Shown here in pieces: positions 8,125 to 18,260 of a DNA stretch of 32,051 bases. The notes under the pieces were generated by a model. The model saw only the letters and a program-made list of their open reading frames with translations. It did no database searches and had not been told where the DNA came from. Position 1 is the first letter of the stretch. Every line of letters begins with the position of its first letter. The position numbers were made by a program, and so were the translations under genes. Origin of the DNA: Luminiphilus sp. (GTDB lineage Bacteria; Pseudomonadota; Gammaproteobacteria; Pseudomonadales; Halieaceae); NCBI GenBank assembly GCA_016778085.1, contig JADHQF010000005.1, forward strand, positions 1 to 32,051, in the 5' to 3' direction.

Positions 8125-8655
8125 ATGAAAACCGGGGCGTTGCCAAAACAGTTGGATCTGCGGGGCTTGGCGGCCCGCGGAGTGCAGATTAGTGGCACTG
8201 TATCACCTGATGATCTGCCGCGGCTCGCTGAGTCGGGGATTGGTGTTGTCGATTTAGGCTCAGCAGCCTTTGATTTTCGGCGGGACGAGGAAGCGCGTTA
8301 CGTGGTTGCGGTGTCTGTCGAGGCGAAGGTAGTTATGCAGTGCCAGAGATGCCTTAGCGACATGGAAGTGCCTATCACGACTGCCTCGCTCATGGCTTGC
8401 GTCTGGACCGACGAAGAGGCCGCATCATTGCCAGCAACTTACGAGCCGTTGCTTGTGGAAGATGCCGCCGATTTGAGCGACATCGTAGAAGAGGAAATAC
8501 TGTTGGCTATTCCGGTCTCACCGATACATGAGACGGAATGTAAGTCAGCGCTGCAAGAGGCGGCGCTTGGCGTCGAAGTTGAAGGGCTGGAAAAGGTCGA
8601 GGATGCAGGCGAGCGCGAGAGCCCATTTGCGGTGCTAGAGCGCCTCAAGTCCTGA
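8125..8655 (+). CDS. yceD: YceD / DUF177 23S rRNA accumulation protein
   Basis: A 176-residue member of the YceD (DUF177) family, linked in bacteria and plastids to 23S rRNA accumulation and nearly always encoded just before rpmF. It shows the central CQRC pair (C73, C76), a YEPLLVEDAADLSDIVEEEILLAIPVSPIH stretch and a C-terminal PFAVLERLK, all typical. The N-terminal MKTGALPKQLDL aligns with the E. coli MxxVKLPLTLD start, supporting ATG 8125. No Shine-Dalgarno is seen and the promoter lies immediately upstream, so the message may be nearly leaderless. The exact molecular role is unsettled in the family. Confidence 0.92.
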   Translation: MKTGALPKQLDLRGLAARGVQISGTVSPDDLPRLAESGIGVVDLGSAAFDFRRDEEARYVVAVSVEAKVVMQCQRCLSDMEVPITTASLMACVWTDEEAASLPATYEPLLVEDAADLSDIVEEEILLAIPVSPIHETECKSALQEAALGVEVEGLEKVEDAGERESPFAVLERLKS

Positions 8656-8748
8656 TACCCCGGGGGCGCGTATAGGCTACACGCCCTCAATGTTTAACGC
8701 GGCGCGGATTGGGTTTCGCGTCGAGTAGTTTCAACTAGGAGGCCAGTC

Positions 8749-8931
8749 ATGGCTGTACAGCAGAATCGTAAGACTCGTTCCAAGAGGGGCATGCGTCGTG
8801 CACACGACGCCATTGGTGGGCCCACGCTCACCGTTGATGAGACCTCTGGGGAGACCCGTCGTCGTCACCACGTGAGTGCTGACGGTTTTTATCGCGGTAA
8901 GAAGGTAGTGGATACCGGCGACGACGAGTAA
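8749..8931 (+). CDS. rpmF: Ribosomal protein bL32
   Basis: A 60-residue large-subunit ribosomal protein. The N-terminus [21 protein letters not shown] and the later [17 protein letters not shown] are diagnostic. It has no cysteines, so it is the zinc-free form. It carries a short acidic tail, DTGDDE, beyond the usual end. A strong AGGAGG ribosome binding site lies upstream of ATG 8749. The gene is 93 bp after yceD and is followed after six bases, in the same frame, by fabD. Confidence 0.97.
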   Translation: MAVQQNRKTRSKRGMRRAHDAIGGPTLTVDETSGETRRRHHVSADGFYRGKKVVDTGDDE

Positions 8932-8937
8932 TCGTTT

Positions 8938-9879
8938 TTGTCAGGATACGCCTTTCTTTTCCCTGGCCAGGGGTCACAGTCCGTTGGCATGCTCTCGCAG
9001 GCAGCGGAACACTACGCAGTGGTCGGAGACACTTTCGCCGAGGCCAGTGATGCCCTGGGTTATGACCTGTGGGCGCTCGTCAGTCAAGGCCCTGAAGACC
9101 AGCTCACCCTCACTGAGTTCACCCAGCCCGCTATTCTGACTGCCAGCGTGGCGCTTTATCGCTGCTGGCAGCAAGAAGGCGGGCCGAGCCCCGAGTTTGT
9201 GGCGGGGCACAGCTTAGGCGAGTACTCCGCATTGGTGATCGCGGGCGCATTGTCGCTAAATGACGGGGCTCGGCTAGTGCAGACTCGTGGGCGCGCCATG
9301 CAATCCGCGGTGCCGGCAGGAGAGGGCGCCATGGCCGCCGTACTGGGTTTGAGCGATGCGGTTATTGATGAAATCTGCGTCACGCATTGCAATGACACTG
9401 CCTATGTTGGCGCGGTCAACTACAACTCCCCCGGGCAGGTCGTCATAGCAGGCCATGCCGGTGCGGTGGAATCCGCGGGTGCCTTTATGAAAGAGGCAGG
9501 TGCCAAGCGCGTGTTGCCGCTACCTGTAAGCGCGCCTTTTCATACCCCTCTGATGCAGCCTGCTGCGGCCGTGATGGCCGAGGCATTCCAAACGGTAGAG
9601 CTCAGCGATGCAACGGTTCCTGTGATCAGCAATGTTGATGCGCAGCCGCACCGTAAGGCGATGGAAATCAGACGACTTCTGGTCCGTCAGGTTTCGGAGC
9701 CGGTGATGTGGACGCAATGCGTGATTACGCTTCTCGAGGCGGGGTGTACGCGCTTTGCAGAGTGCGGCCCAGGCAAGGTGTTAGCCGGTCTGCTCAAGCG
9801 GATTGATCGGTCTATTCAGTGCGCCACGTTGGAAGACCCTGAGGCGCTCAAAGTTACTGCAACGGAGGCTGCACGATGA
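8938..9879 (+). CDS. fabD: Malonyl-CoA:ACP transacylase
   Basis: Transfers malonyl groups from CoA to acyl carrier protein for fatty-acid elongation. The 313-residue product has the FPGQGSQSVGM motif (8-18), the nucleophile elbow GHSLGEY with S92 and a catalytic His in APFHTPLM (H202). The only start that keeps the conserved N-terminus is TTG 8938, and it aligns residue for residue with E. coli FabD. No good Shine-Dalgarno precedes it. The frame is the same as rpmF, whose TAA lies two codons upstream, suggesting translational coupling. plsX and fabH are missing from this position. The fabG start overlaps its stop (ATGA). Confidence 0.96.
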   Translation: MSGYAFLFPGQGSQSVGMLSQAAEHYAVVGDTFAEASDALGYDLWALVSQGPEDQLTLTEFTQPAILTASVALYRCWQQEGGPSPEFVAGHSLGEYSALVIAGALSLNDGARLVQTRGRAMQSAVPAGEGAMAAVLGLSDAVIDEICVTHCNDTAYVGAVNYNSPGQVVIAGHAGAVESAGAFMKEAGAKRVLPLPVSAPFHTPLMQPAAAVMAEAFQTVELSDATVPVISNVDAQPHRKAMEIRRLLVRQVSEPVMWTQCVITLLEAGCTRFAECGPGKVLAGLLKRIDRSIQCATLEDPEALKVTATEAAR

Positions 9880-10616
9880 GCGAAGGTGAGCAAAGAGTTG
9901 CGCTTGTCACCGGCGCAAGCAGAGGGATCGGCGCTGCCATTGCGCGGATGTTAGCCGAGCAGCACATGACCGTAGTGGGTACTGCCACCAGCGAAGCTGG
10001 TGCGGCCGGCATCAGTGAAGCGCTTAGCGGACTGGGTGGTATTGGCAAGGTCCTGAATGTCACGGATCCCGACAGTGTTGAGGCGCTGATTGCTGGTATT
10101 CGCGAAGAGTTGGGACATCCGCTCGTGCTGATCAACAACGCGGGCATCACACAAGACAACATACTGATGCGCATGAAGGAGGACGAGTGGCAGTCGGTTA
10201 TCGATACGAACCTCACGGCGCTGTACCGTCTCAGCAAGGCCTGTTTGCGCGGCATGACTAAGGCCCGTTGGGGGCGCATTATCAATGTCACCTCCGTTGT
10301 CGGATCCATGGGTAACGCGGGGCAGAGCAATTATGCTGCCACCAAAGCCGGCGCAGAGGGGATGGCGCGCTCCCTCGCCAGAGAGCTCGGCTCACGCTCG
10401 GTGACCGTGAACTGCATTGCGCCCGGGTTCATCGACACTGACATGACTCGCGCGCTCGCTGATGAGCAGCGAGAGGTCCTACAGAACCAGATTCCTTTGG
10501 GGCGACTCGGCTCACCAGACGATGTGGCTGCTGCGGTGGCCTTTCTGGCCAGTGATGCCGCCCAATACATCACCGGTGAGACGCTCCATGTGAATGGCGG
10601 CCTCTACATGGGCTAA
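9876..10616 (+). CDS. fabG: 3-oxoacyl-ACP reductase
   Basis: NADPH-dependent reduction of 3-ketoacyl-ACP, the first reductive step of each elongation cycle. It is a 246-residue classical short-chain dehydrogenase/reductase with the cofactor loop TGASRGIG (12-19), NNAG (87-90) and the catalytic set S140, Y153, K157 (YAATK), two residues later than in E. coli FabG. It ends in the usual GETLHVNGGLYM. Its start overlaps the fabD stop by 4 bases, so the two are co-translated. Position inside the fab cluster makes FabG, rather than another SDR, very likely. Confidence 0.97.
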   Translation: MSEGEQRVALVTGASRGIGAAIARMLAEQHMTVVGTATSEAGAAGISEALSGLGGIGKVLNVTDPDSVEALIAGIREELGHPLVLINNAGITQDNILMRMKEDEWQSVIDTNLTALYRLSKACLRGMTKARWGRIINVTSVVGSMGNAGQSNYAATKAGAEGMARSLARELGSRSVTVNCIAPGFIDTDMTRALADEQREVLQNQIPLGRLGSPDDVAAAVAFLASDAAQYITGETLHVNGGLYMG

Positions 10617-10654
10617 GCCGCGCTATCAAGGGTCGAATATCCGTCAAAAAGGGT

Positions 10655-10681
10655 TTTACTTGCGTCAAAAGCTTGTAAAAT
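10655..10681 (+). promoter_or_regulatory. Possible acpP promoter
   Basis: In the 117-bp fabG-acpP gap, TTTACT (10655-10660) and TAAAAT (10676-10681) are separated by 15 bp, which is short for sigma-70. An extra promoter would suit the high ACP demand and is known for acpP in E. coli, but this element is only moderately convincing. Confidence 0.35.
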
Positions 10682-10733
10682 CCACCGCGTTTGGGTCTTG
10701 TGCCCGACGACAACCGGGAGCAAAGAGCACGTC

Positions 10734-10970
10734 ATGAGCAATATTGAAGATCGAGTGAGAAAAATTGTCGCCGAGCAATTGGGCGTCAAAGAAGAGGAAG
10801 TCAAGGCAGAGGCGTCATTCGTTGATGATCTGGGTGCGGATTCCCTCGACACAGTAGAGCTGGTCATGGCGCTCGAGGAAGAATTCGAGACTGAAATCCC
10901 TGACGAAGAGGCAGAAAAGATCACCACCGTTCAGCTGGCGATCGACTACATCAACACCAACCTCTCCTGA
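10734..10970 (+). CDS. acpP: Acyl carrier protein
   Basis: A 78-residue acidic four-helix carrier for growing acyl chains. The prosthetic-group site is [18 protein letters not shown], with the phosphopantetheine serine at S37 (36 after Met removal, as in E. coli). The start MSNIEDRV at ATG 10734 matches the universal ACP N-terminus; the 12 extra N-terminal residues in the ORF track are a chance extension. A GGGAGCAAAGAG stretch provides the ribosome binding site. A terminator follows the gene, so acpP may be made both as a monocistronic and a read-through message. Confidence 0.98.
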   Translation: MSNIEDRVRKIVAEQLGVKEEEVKAEASFVDDLGADSLDTVELVMALEEEFETEIPDEEAEKITTVQLAIDYINTNLS

Positions 10971-10993
10971 GCGGGTCTCAGCAACTGAATATC

Positions 10994-11026
10994 GGGGCCG
11001 CTCTGCTCATGCAGCGCGGCCTTTTT
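10994..11026 (+). terminator. Intrinsic terminator between acpP and fabF
   Basis: GGCCGC (10996-11001) pairs with GCGGCC (11016-11021), with partial extra pairing in the 14-base loop, and is followed by TTTTTCGTTTT. It would end most acpP transcripts before fabF, leaving fabF to read-through or its own promoter. A TAGAAT at 11094-11099 is a possible -10. Confidence 0.8.
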
Positions 11027-11141
11027 CGTTTTATTGAATCGACGAACGCATCGACTTAATCTCGTCTGGCGCCTCGGCCATTAAGCCGAACGCTAGAATA
11101 ACAAGGCATTGGCAAACCTCACGGGGCAGAAGGGGCGCATC

Positions 11142-12383
11142 ATGAAAGGCAACAGAGTGGTCGTTACCGGCATGGGTGCCGTTACGCCATTGGGTATGGA
11201 CGTAGATTCGAGCTGGTCGGCCATCTGCGATGGCCGAAGCGGTGCCGCGATGATTGAGCAGTTCGATGCGGCCGCCTTTAGTACGCGCTTTAGCGCCAGC
11301 GTTAAAAACTTCAGCGTTGACGGATACCTCGAGCCGCGCGATGCGAGACGAATGGACCCGTTCATTCAGTACGGCATGGTGGCGGGTATCCAGGCCTTCA
11401 GAGACTCCGGGGTTGAGGTCACCGAGGCGAACGCGGCGCGAATCGGCTGCGCCATCGGCTCGGGCATTGGCGGCATTGGCTCCATTGAAGATACCGCCAT
11501 GCTGGTTGACCAAAAGGGCCCCAGGCGGATATCGCCGTTTTTCGTCCCTGGCGCCATTATCAACATGATCTCTGGGAATCTGTCGATTCTCTATAACCTG
11601 CAGGGCCCAAATATCGCGGTAGTCACCGCCTGCACTACCGGCACTCACAACATCGGCCTTGGTGCGCGCATGATCGCTGCAGGCGACGTCGACGCGATGC
11701 TGGTCGGCGGCGCCGAGATGGCAACAACCCCAGTCGGTATTGGCGGCTTTGCTGCCGCGCGCGCCTTGTCCACCCGTAACGATGACCCGCAGCGCGCCTC
11801 GCGACCATGGGATGCGGACCGTGATGGGTTCGTGCTGGGTGATGGGGCGGGCATGCTTATGCTTGAATCTTTGGATAGCGCAAAATCCCGTAGCGCTCAT
11901 ATTTATTGTGAGCTGACAGGCTTCGGTATGAGCGGGGACGCGTACCACATGACGTCACCGCCGGAGGATGGCCGTGGCGCTGCCGCATCGATGCAGCAGG
12001 CCCTGAACGATGCGGGTCTATCGAAAGAGGACATCGATTATGTCAATGCTCACGGCACCTCGACGGAAGCGGGGGACCTGGCAGAGTCGCTGGCAGTGAA
12101 GAGTGTTTTCGGCGCCCATGCGTCAGACCTGGCGGTCAGTTCGACAAAATCCATGATCGGGCATCTGCTGGGCGCGGCGGGATCGGTAGAAGCGATTCTG
12201 ACGATTCTGGCGCTACGGGATAACGTGGCTCCGCCGACGATTAATCTCGATAACCCCGGCGAGGGATGCGATCTCAACTACGTGCCACATCAAGCGCAGG
12301 AGCGAACTATTCGTCACGCGCTGTCCAACTCATTCGGATTTGGTGGCACCAACGGCTCTCTGATTTTCAGTGAGCTGGGCTGA
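11142..12383 (+). CDS. fabF: 3-oxoacyl-ACP synthase II
   Basis: The condensing enzyme that extends acyl-ACP with malonyl-ACP. From ATG 11142, with an AGAAGGGG ribosome binding site, it has 413 residues, and the catalytic triad falls at C164 ([11 protein letters not shown]), H304 (NAHGTST) and H341 ([12 protein letters not shown]), exactly as in E. coli FabF. The 11 extra residues of the ORF track are rejected. Genomic place after acpP and before pabC also points to FabF rather than FabB. It may be expressed partly separately because a terminator lies upstream. Confidence 0.97.
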   Translation: MKGNRVVVTGMGAVTPLGMDVDSSWSAICDGRSGAAMIEQFDAAAFSTRFSASVKNFSVDGYLEPRDARRMDPFIQYGMVAGIQAFRDSGVEVTEANAARIGCAIGSGIGGIGSIEDTAMLVDQKGPRRISPFFVPGAIINMISGNLSILYNLQGPNIAVVTACTTGTHNIGLGARMIAAGDVDAMLVGGAEMATTPVGIGGFAAARALSTRNDDPQRASRPWDADRDGFVLGDGAGMLMLESLDSAKSRSAHIYCELTGFGMSGDAYHMTSPPEDGRGAAASMQQALNDAGLSKEDIDYVNAHGTSTEAGDLAESLAVKSVFGAHASDLAVSSTKSMIGHLLGAAGSVEAILTILALRDNVAPPTINLDNPGEGCDLNYVPHQAQERTIRHALSNSFGFGGTNGSLIFSELG

Positions 12384-12397
12384 GCGCCCGACACCGC

Positions 12398-13221
12398 ATG
12401 TCACTGACCTGGGTCGATGGTGTGGCTGCCGAAACGGTGCCCGCAGACGATCGAGGGCTACATTACGCCGACGGCGCCTTCGAAACGCTGTCCTGTCACG
12501 AGGGGCGCATTCAGCATGAGGACCTTCATCGGAGCCGGCTGACTCGAGCGCTCGCGGCGTTACGGGTAACAAGCGCCGCCGAACAGGGCGCGCGCCTCTT
12601 TGCAGAAGCTGGGCAGTGTCTCGAGACTGCCCGGCACACAGGTATTGCCCGCTTGACCGTAACACGGGGCTCGGGGCCTCGTGGATACACGCCGCCAGAA
12701 ACCCCTCGGTTAAGGTCTATTCTGCGCGCCTACCCACGACCCGAGTCTCCGCACGCCGAGTTGCGTTGCGGTGTCGCCGCTACTCGTTGGGCAACACAGC
12801 CTCAACTTGCAGGGCTTAAGTTGCTGGCGCGGACTGAACAGGTGCTGGCCGCCGGTGAAGGAGCAGCTGACGGCTGGGATGACATGGTCATGCTAGACAG
12901 CGATGATCATGTGATTTCCAGCAGTCGCGCGAATTTGTTCATGCTCTTTGGTAAACAGGTCGTGACACCTTGCCTTGCTCAATGTGGTATCGCGGGCACA
13001 CGACGAGAGCTATTGCTTACTGAGATCCTGCCCGCGACGGATTACGCCGTGGAGATCAGACCTATCTCGCTGGCGGAATGTTTGTCTGCAGACGCATTGA
13101 TCGCAACGAATTCGGTATCCGGGGTCACCCCGGTCACGCAGGTCTGTGAGTCCATGCTGGTCTCAGAGGGCGGTAGAGAGTGGGTCACGGCACTGCAACG
13201 CGCCATGGAAGATCAGCTGAC

Positions 13222-13225
<4 letters not shown>
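12398..13225 (+). CDS. pabC: Aminodeoxychorismate lyase
   Basis: A PLP enzyme of fold type IV that splits aminodeoxychorismate to 4-aminobenzoate and pyruvate for folate synthesis. It has 275 residues. The N-terminal VDGVAAETVPADDRGLHYADGAFETL matches the family. The PLP lysine is K141 in GLKLLARTEQVLA, next to E. coli K140. The C-terminal ATNSVSGVTPV lies in the cofactor phosphate-binding region. It lies between fabF and mltG as in E. coli and Pseudomonas. The stop overlaps the mltG start. Branched-chain or D-amino acid transaminases are relatives, but the context supports PabC. Confidence 0.93.
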
Positions 13226-15903
<2,678 letters not shown>

Positions 15904-15912
15904 GGTAAGGAT

Positions 15913-16257
15913 ATGAGTGATGTTGATCAGCAATCGGTGCTGGCCCTAACGATTCAGGACAAAAGCGTTCTCTACGGCGCTTATATGTCTTTTCTTAAAA
16001 ATGGTGGGCTGTTTGTGCCGACGGCTCGGTCATATCGTCTGGGAGATGAGGTTTTCTTATTGCTCACCCTCATGGATGAGCCAGAAAAGCTACCCGTTGC
16101 CGGACGCGTTGTGTGGATCACTCCGGTGGGTGCCCAGGGCAACAGGCAAGCGGGCATCGGTATCGAATTTTCCCATGAAGACGCCACCATCACCGCCAAA
16201 ATTGAAAATCATCTGGCGGGCTCTCTGACCTCGGATCGGGTCACGCACACGCTCTGA
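15913..16257 (+). CDS. pilZ: Type IV pilus PilZ-domain protein
   Basis: A 114-residue single PilZ domain. MSDVDQQSVLALTIQDKSVLYGAYMSFLKNGGLFVPT resembles the canonical Pseudomonas PilZ, which is needed for type IV pilus assembly and sits directly after holB there too. The RxxxR and DxSxxG signatures of c-di-GMP-binding PilZ domains are not present, in line with the canonical PilZ protein, which does not bind the nucleotide well. It starts nine bases after holB with AAGGAT before ATG. It implies type IV pili, twitching or competence genes elsewhere in the genome. It is the last gene of the cluster. Confidence 0.9.
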   Translation: MSDVDQQSVLALTIQDKSVLYGAYMSFLKNGGLFVPTARSYRLGDEVFLLLTLMDEPEKLPVAGRVVWITPVGAQGNRQAGIGIEFSHEDATITAKIENHLAGSLTSDRVTHTL

Positions 16258-16261
16258 TTTG

Positions 16262-16402
16262 TTAAAAAGCACGTGCAAAAAAGCGGGCCCCGAGGGGCCC
16301 GTAGTCATAGACTTTTAGGAGTGGTGCGTTCGCGGGCACATCAGCGAACACACAGTCCGGGCACTTGGGATACCCGGTGTCGTCAGGCTTCTTGAGGGGC
16401 AC
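16262..16402 (-). CDS. Possible 46-residue small protein with a CPDC motif (alternative to the small RNA)
   Basis: A GTG-started frame not in the ORF track, with AGGT six bases before the GTG. It reads MPLKKPDDTGYPKCPDC and continues VFADVPANAPLLKV. Codons in the first two thirds favour G/C in the third position, as in neighbouring genes, and a CxxC pair could bind metal. Against it, the terminator-like hairpin with T6 lies inside the frame, so a full-length message would have to read through it. No family is recognised. Confidence 0.22.
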   Translation of the reverse strand: MPLKKPDDTGYPKCPDCVFADVPANAPLLKVYDYGPLGARFFARAF

Positions 16403-16408
16403 TGCGAC
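16277..16408 (-). ncRNA. Candidate structured small RNA (novel)
   Basis: On the minus strand a weak promoter (TGGATT, 16 bp, CATAAT; plus coordinates 16442-16415) is followed by about 130 nt with ordered hairpins. These are a 5-bp CCGGG/CCCGG stem (16357-16377), a 10-bp stem GTGTGTTCGC/GCGAACGCAC with one G-U pair (16324-16353) and a GC-only stem CGGGCCC-CTCG-GGGCCCG followed by C and T6, a textbook intrinsic terminator pointing leftward. It does not match 6S, 4.5S, tmRNA, RNase P or CsrB-type patterns I can recall. The same DNA also holds a 46-codon ORF, so it could instead be a small mRNA. Confidence 0.4.
16284..16301 (-). terminator. GC-rich intrinsic terminator stem, minus-strand orientation
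   Basis: Stem CGGGCCC/GGGCCCG with a four-base loop. Read on the minus strand it is followed by C then T6 (plus 16277-16282 are A6). On the plus strand, after pilZ, it lacks a T-run, so it is a weaker end for the pilZ transcript. Confidence 0.7.
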
Positions 16409-16724
16409 CTATTCATTATGACTGAAGCGCCAAATTAATCCAGCCACGGCCCGCCAATTCTTAGATCAATGCGTCATATTACCTGCTTTGCTGTATGAAA
16501 ATTCAATATTTAATTTAGATTATAATCATAAGCAATTGTTTTTTATTATTTTTATTTAAGCGCGGTTTCTCTAGTCATTTCTCATCATGGTGTTGGCGAT
16601 CGGGCGATCTCAGAGGGCGCTCCGAACCCGAAGTCCCCGCCCGAAATCGTTGTAAACACTGGCCTTTTATGACAACATCGCGCGCCTCGCTGGTAGCCCT
16701 GTCACGGTCTTTCCTGCGTTTTGT

Positions 16725-16809
<85 letters not shown>

Positions 16810-16916
16810 AGTTCCGCCAAGAAGGCACGTAACGCCCCGCGTTGAACCGGGCAGAGCGCCACTGCGAACAAACGGTATCGCATACCTTACATCTTGCATT
16901 TTTCAGGAGCACAAAC

Positions 16917-18248
16917 ATGCGGGTCTCCGTAGAAACAACGTCCGGATTAGAGCGTCGATTGACCGTCGGTGTGCCGGCTGATCGGGTGGATGTCGCCGTC
17001 GACAAGCGGCTTCAGGAAGCTGCCCGCAATGTGCGGTTGCCGGGATTCCGTCCCGGAAAGGTCCCCATGCGGGTGATGCAGCAGCGATTTGGTGCGGGTG
17101 TGAGACAGGAGGTGCTGGGCGAAGTGATCAGCCAGTCATTTCAGGAGGCGGTTATCTCCGAAAATCTCCGACCGGCAGGCCAGCCCAACATCGAAGCGCG
17201 TAAGATGGACGCGGGGCAGGATGTCGAGTACACGGCTACTTTTGAGGTCTTTCCCACCGTCGAAGTCGGTGCGATTGACGATTTGTCAATCGAGAAGCCT
17301 GTCGCCGACGTTACAGACGCGGATATCGACGACATCGTCGAGGTGTTTCGCAAGCAGCAGGGAAAATTGGTCACCGCTGAGCGCGCCGCGGTAAAAGGCG
17401 ACACATTGGTAATCGATTTTGAAGGTTTTCGCGATGGTGAGGCCTTTGAGGGCGGTTCTGGTGAGGGCACCTCTCTGGAGTTGGGTTCGGGCCGGATGAT
17501 TCCCGGATTTGAAGACGGCTTGATCGACGCGAGCGCCGGCGAGGAAAAAGTGTTGCAGCTCACCTTTCCGGAGGACTACCAGTCAGAAGATCTCGCCGGT
17601 GCCGACGTAGAATTCAAGGTGCAGGTTAAGGAAGTCCAGGAATTGGAGCTCGCGCCGGTAGATGAGGCCCTGTTTGCGCAATATGGCTTGGAAGAGGGCA
17701 CGGAGGAGAGCTTTCGCGCCGAGGTGAAGCAGAACATGGAGCGCGAGCTCCGCAATGCGATCGAGGCGTCAGTGAAGACGCAGGTGATGGATGCCATTGT
17801 GGCCGCCCACTGTGAGCTGGAACTGCCTGCATCTTTGATCGCTCAGGAAGTGAATGCCATGCGTCAGCAGATGTTTCAGCAGTTCGGCGGGGCTGCGCCG
17901 CAGGACTTAGACCTAGCGTCAATCTTGCCCGACGAAATGTTCTCTGATCAGGCTGAACGCCGGGTTAAGCTTGGGCTTGTTGTGGCGGAAATGATCAGCC
18001 AGTTTGAGTTAACGGCGGAGCCCGCTAAGGTGCGTGAGGCCATTGAAGATATCGCGTCGACCTATCAAGACCCTGAGGAAGTGATTAATTGGTACTACTC
18101 AGAGAACGAGCAGTTGGCAGGTATTGAATCACGTGTGCTGGAGGATGCAGTGGTAGAGAAACTGCTTTCCACCGCCGCTATCGCAGAGGTGGAGTGCAGC
18201 TATCAGGATGCGTTGGCCAAAGCGCGACCGGCGACTCCGGCAGAGTAG
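16917..18248 (+). CDS. tig: Trigger factor chaperone
   Basis: A ribosome-bound chaperone and prolyl isomerase that meets nascent chains at the exit tunnel. From ATG 16917, with a CAGGAGC ribosome binding site, it has 443 residues, slightly above the E. coli 432. The ribosome-docking signature GFRPGKVP falls at 43-50, the same place as in E. coli. An FKBP-type PPIase domain follows (about 155-245; GDTLVIDFEGF, ELGSGRMIPGFEDGL), and then the long helical arms. The 25 extra N-terminal residues in the ORF track lie in the leader after tRNA-Leu and are rejected. clpP follows after 12 bases. Confidence 0.97.
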   Translation: MRVSVETTSGLERRLTVGVPADRVDVAVDKRLQEAARNVRLPGFRPGKVPMRVMQQRFGAGVRQEVLGEVISQSFQEAVISENLRPAGQPNIEARKMDAGQDVEYTATFEVFPTVEVGAIDDLSIEKPVADVTDADIDDIVEVFRKQQGKLVTAERAAVKGDTLVIDFEGFRDGEAFEGGSGEGTSLELGSGRMIPGFEDGLIDASAGEEKVLQLTFPEDYQSEDLAGADVEFKVQVKEVQELELAPVDEALFAQYGLEEGTEESFRAEVKQNMERELRNAIEASVKTQVMDAIVAAHCELELPASLIAQEVNAMRQQMFQQFGGAAPQDLDLASILPDEMFSDQAERRVKLGLVVAEMISQFELTAEPAKVREAIEDIASTYQDPEEVINWYYSENEQLAGIESRVLEDAVVEKLLSTAAIAEVECSYQDALAKARPATPAE

Positions 18249-18260
18249 ACGACAAAAGGA

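Larger units (their letters stand above)
16258..16724. other. 467-bp non-coding junction between pilZ and tRNA-Leu
   Basis: The left part (16270-16380) holds three potential hairpins in a row, described below as a candidate minus-strand RNA. The middle (about 16496-16560) is a strongly AT-rich block, unlike the rest of the window (for example TTGTTTTTTATTATTTTTAT). The right part leads to tRNA-Leu, and I could not pick a convincing tRNA promoter there. The region joins two blocks that are separate in Pseudomonas and E. coli. Confidence 0.7.

Noticed and set aside
11031-11948. 305-aa minus-strand ORF opposite fabF
   Set aside because: A shadow of a GC-rich conserved gene; no recognisable domain, and the fabF frame is certain.
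13180-13221. Upstream starts for mltG, and likewise acpP, fabF, tig, ppiD and ETF-QO in the ORF track
   Set aside because: Residue numbering of conserved motifs and RBS placement support the internal starts.
16277-16408. 6S RNA, 4.5S RNA, tmRNA or CsrB-type RNA as identity of the candidate RNA
   Set aside because: The signature sequences of these RNAs are not found; only generic hairpins and a terminator are present.
16500-16560. AT-rich block as a replication origin or phage attachment site
   Set aside because: No DnaA boxes, iterons, integrase or duplicated tRNA end were seen.
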